From contig DOUU01000113.1 of assembly GCA_003520425.1 (NCBI GenBank), positions 29,472 to 37,066 of the forward strand: a stretch of 7,595 nucleotides of DNA, read 5' to 3'. The notes beneath the pieces were generated by a model, which ran no database searches, was not told the DNA's origin, and saw only the letters and a program-made list of their open reading frames with translations. The stretch comes from Deltaproteobacteria bacterium. Lineage in GTDB: Bacteria; Myxococcota_A; UBA9160. The position numbers and the translations under genes are program-made. Below, in pieces: positions 5,732 to 7,595 of the stretch. Each line of letters starts with the position of its first letter. Within the stretch, counting starts at the first letter, position 1.

Positions 5732-6634
5732 TCATCCACGACGGTTGCTCTCGTGCCGCGGCGCCGTTGGATAATGATCCCCAATCCCATCGCACAGCGT
5801 CCAGCCGTCGCCTTCCTTCGAGCGCAGCCACCCCCCCGCCGCCCACGTGCCGCCGTCAACGGGCAGGGTCACGCCGGTCACGTAAGACGATTGCGGCGAG
5901 CAGAGGAACACGGCCGCGTCCGCGCACTCCTCCACCACGCCTTCCCGCCCCAATGGAATGAGGCGCCGGAAGGCTTTCCGCTCCTCGATTGAGCGCACGG
6001 GCAGCTTCGCTTCGTCCACGGCGCCGCTGCGCTGACCGTGGCTACCGGGCGTCCTGGTGTGATCTGGTGCGAGGCAGTTCACGCGGATGCCGTGTTCCGC
6101 CAGCTCGACCGCCATCGTGCGCGTAAAGCTGGTCACGCCCGCCTTGCACGCGGCGTAGACGGAAAACATCGGCGCGGCACGAAAGGCCTCGATGCTCGCC
6201 ACGTTGAGGATGGCGCCGCCGCGACCTCCCTGAATCATGAGCGGAGCGGCGGCCTGGGTCGCGGCAAACATGCTGACGAGGTTGATATCAATGTGACGAC
6301 GCCAGCTCCGCTCGCTCTGCTCAAGGAAGCGCCGCGCGGTTACGCCGCCCGCGTTGTTGACGAGCACGTCGATACGCCCGAAGCGCGCGGCGGCGGCAGC
6401 GACCATTGCGCGTACCTGATCGGTGTTCATCACGTCGGTCACTACGAAGAGCGCGTCGCGCCCAGCCTCGCTTACGCGCGCAGCCGCTTCCTCTCCGCGC
6501 GTCGGGTCGATTTCCGCGATCACCACGTCTGCGCCAGCGCGAGCGAGGCCTAGCGCGATACCGCGGCCGATACCGGCGCCGCCTCCGGTGACAATCGCAA
6601 CCTGGTCCTCAAGCGGCATGCTTGCGGGATCCAC
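5732..6634 (-). CDS. Short-chain dehydrogenase/reductase (classical SDR), 300 aa
   Basis: This is an NAD(P)-dependent alcohol/ketone oxidoreductase of the classical SDR family. The Rossmann glycine motif is TGGGAGIG (17-24), and NNAG lies at 93-96. The catalytic tetrad is Asn118, Ser147 (in NVASIEA), Tyr160 and Lys164 (YAACK). The acidic Glu41/Asp43 after the second beta strand favour NAD(H) over NADP(H). VTGVTLPVDGGTW (252-264) is the family's C-terminal signature. GTG at 6634 is chosen because AAGGAG stands 5 nt upstream. The ATG six codons inside lacks a site at correct spacing, and a longer start at 6682 would add 16 uncharacteristic residues and run through a palindrome. The C-terminus runs about 20 residues past the usual GGW...WTL ending with poorly conserved sequence, possibly an acquired tail. 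It may oxidise an alcohol made by the nearby P450 (inference). It lies downstream of the beta-hydroxyacid dehydrogenase on the same strand, 166 bp away, with its own possible operator. Confidence 0.93.
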   Translation of the reverse strand: MDPASMPLEDQVAIVTGGGAGIGRGIALGLARAGADVVIAEIDPTRGEEAAARVSEAGRDALFVVTDVMNTDQVRAMVAAAAARFGRIDVLVNNAGGVTARRFLEQSERSWRRHIDINLVSMFAATQAAAPLMIQGGRGGAILNVASIEAFRAAPMFSVYAACKAGVTSFTRTMAVELAEHGIRVNCLAPDHTRTPGSHGQRSGAVDEAKLPVRSIEERKAFRRLIPLGREGVVEECADAAVFLCSPQSSYVTGVTLPVDGGTWAAGGWLRSKEGDGWTLCDGIGDHYPTAPRHESNRRG

Positions 6635-6639
6635 TGGAG

Positions 6640-6645
6640 CTCCTT
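6640..6645 (-). promoter_or_regulatory. Ribosome binding site AAGGAG that fixes the GTG start of the SDR
   Basis: AAGGAG within GGAAGGAGC on the minus strand lies 5 nt from GTG at 6634 and 20 nt from the internal ATG at 6619. Spacing therefore selects the GTG. The same 9-mer precedes the GTG-started hydrolase gene. Confidence 0.7.
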
Positions 6646-6679
6646 CCGTGCGCCGACTTGTCTCGCGGCCGCGGAGCCT

Positions 6680-6699
6680 CATGGTGTCAGAACATCATG
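6680..6699. promoter_or_regulatory. Imperfect 20-bp palindrome, candidate operator of the SDR gene
   Basis: CATGGTGT (6680-6687) and ACATCATG (6692-6699) form 8-bp arms with one mismatch around a 4-nt centre. The palindrome lies 46 bp upstream of the SDR start, in the 166-bp gap after the dehydrogenase gene. Size and symmetry fit the binding site of a dimeric regulator such as TetR or GntR type, but no regulator gene is in the window. I find no convincing -35/-10 pair beside it. Confidence 0.4.
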
Positions 6700-6800
6700 G
6701 GCGAGTCACTACAAACCCCTACCCGTGACCACAGGCCTCGTTCCATGGCCGCTTGGAGCAGCGATCGCGACGGCCTGATGGCCCCTCGCACGTGCAGGGT

Positions 6801-7595
6801 TCAAACCTGACCGGCGTCCCTCGCGGACAGCAGTCCGATCGCCGACCAGTCGAGGGTTTCGCCGCCTCGAGCGATCAGGGCCAGGAGGCGATCGTGCAGC
6901 AGGCTTCCAAGCGGCATGGGCACGCGCAGGCTTTCCGCAGCTTCAAGAGTGAGACGGATGTCCTTGAATCCCAGCGGCGCAGCGAACCCTGCGGGCTCGA
7001 ACTTCTGCTCCACGATCAGGCGTCCATAGATCTCATAGACAGGCGCCTTGAAGAGTGTTGAGGTGAGCAGATCCAGGTAGCGCACGCGGTCGGCTCCCGC
7101 CTTGCTGACCAGCGCCATGGCTTCTCCCAGCGCCTCGATCGCCGAACCGATCAGGAAGTTTCCACTCAGCTTGATCAGGTTCGCGACATGGGCTTGATCG
7201 CCGAAGCAGAAGGTCCTCTGTCCCATTGCCTCGAAGAGCGGCGAGCAGGACTCGACCGCATCCGGTGGACCAGCCGCCACGATGAAGAGTTTCGCCGCCG
7301 CCGCGGCCTCGGGCCGGCCGAAGACCGGGGCGGCGACGAAGGGCTGACCGGCCGTTGCGTGGGCCGCAGCGAGCCGTTTCGAGAGCGCGACGCTGATCGT
7401 ACTCAAAGAGACGTGGATCGTCTGCTCGCGCAGGCTCGCGAGCACGCCCCCCTCGCCGAACACGACCGCTTTGACGGCCGCATCGTCCGCGAGCATGGTG
7501 AGAACAGCTTCGCCGCGGCAGGCATCGGCAATCTGGGCGACGGCGCGCGCGCCTTGTTCGATGAGCCCCTGGGCCTTAGCCGGCGAGCGGTTGTA
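6801..7595 (-). CDS. NAD(P)-dependent beta-hydroxyacid dehydrogenase (3-hydroxyisobutyrate dehydrogenase-like), N-terminus cut by window edge
   Basis: This enzyme belongs to the 6-phosphogluconate dehydrogenase/3-hydroxyisobutyrate dehydrogenase superfamily, oxidising beta-hydroxyacids or reducing the semialdehydes. The frame is open to the right edge. The 33 codons before Met at 7496 read YNRSPAKAQ...EAVLTMLADD, which is standard family sequence, so that Met is internal and the gene is 5'-partial (264 codons here, roughly 25 missing with the GxGxMG nucleotide-binding loop). Visible motifs, numbered from the first codon in the window, are HVSLSTIS (61-68, substrate-binding segment), FVAAPVFGRPEAA (86-98), and IKLSGN (141-146) with Lys142 as the catalytic lysine. 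GFKDIRLTLEAA (209-220) and VPMPL (225-229) form the C-terminal helical domain. The natural substrate is uncertain: hydroxyisobutyrate, tartronate semialdehyde and succinic semialdehyde relatives all look similar. It is the likely first gene of a minus-strand unit leading to the SDR. Confidence 0.92.
   Translation of the reverse strand, partial: YNRSPAKAQGLIEQGARAVAQIADACRGEAVLTMLADDAAVKAVVFGEGGVLASLREQTIHVSLSTISVALSKRLAAAHATAGQPFVAAPVFGRPEAAAAAKLFIVAAGPPDAVESCSPLFEAMGQRTFCFGDQAHVANLIKLSGNFLIGSAIEALGEAMALVSKAGADRVRYLDLLTSTLFKAPVYEIYGRLIVEQKFEPAGFAAPLGFKDIRLTLEAAESLRVPMPLGSLLHDRLLALIARGGETLDWSAIGLLSARDAGQV

Noticed and set aside
5187..5846. 219-codon minus-strand open frame across the crotonase 3' end, the convergent gap and the SDR tail
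   Set aside because: It overlaps two well-supported genes in other frames, is arginine/alanine-rich as expected of a GC-rich shadow, and has no domain.
6801..7496. Start of the beta-hydroxyacid dehydrogenase at the Met at 7496
   Set aside because: The 33 codons upstream to the window edge read as normal family sequence, so this Met is internal and the gene is partial.

Overview
The window is high-GC bacterial DNA (roughly mid-60s % by eye). It holds six genuine protein-coding genes, all from families used in catabolism of acyl-CoA or hydrophobic organic compounds. I see no rRNA, tRNA, CRISPR array, insertion sequence or phage gene. The combination of a class III CoA-transferase, a soluble bacterial P450, a crotonase-fold enzyme, an SDR, a beta-hydroxyacid dehydrogenase and an Abhydrolase_10-type protein is typical of metabolically versatile soil or marine lineages such as actinobacteria, sphingomonad-like proteobacteria or uncultured Binatota/Deltaproteobacteria-like groups. 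The sequence alone does not let me choose between them.

Layout, left to right. A minus-strand alpha/beta-hydrolase-domain protein lies at 87-1514 (GTG start). Next comes a 154-bp gap with two consecutive perfect hairpins, then a minus-strand CaiB/BaiF CoA-transferase at 1669-2889. A 109-bp divergent promoter region (2890-2998) with two dyad symmetries separates this from a plus-strand cytochrome P450 at 2999-4189. About 500 bp without an intact gene follow (4190-4686). That stretch carries what looks like the first ~19 residues of an acyl-CoA dehydrogenase and a short coding-like tail ending in the ribosome binding site of the next gene. A plus-strand enoyl-CoA hydratase/isomerase-family protein lies at 4687-5496 and lacks both canonical catalytic glutamates. 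A 235-bp convergent gap (5497-5731) precedes a minus-strand SDR oxidoreductase at 5732-6634 (GTG start). Last is a minus-strand 3-hydroxyisobutyrate-dehydrogenase-like gene at 6801-7595, whose N-terminus lies beyond the right edge.

How they could work together (inference): P450 hydroxylation, alcohol oxidation by the SDR, CoA activation by the family III transferase, and processing by the crotonase and the beta-hydroxyacid dehydrogenase would make a plausible oxidative route for a terpenoid, steroid-like or branched/alicyclic acid. The substrate cannot be read from the sequence, and the genes form at least three transcription units, so this is a catabolic neighbourhood and not a proven pathway.

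The window looks like ordinary accessory catabolic DNA and not a new defence or mobile system. The points most worth checking are the altered crotonase active site, the gene remnants in 4190-4686, the dyad sequences upstream of the CoA-transferase/P450 pair and of the SDR, and an orphan copy of a ribosome-binding-site 9-mer in the convergent gap.
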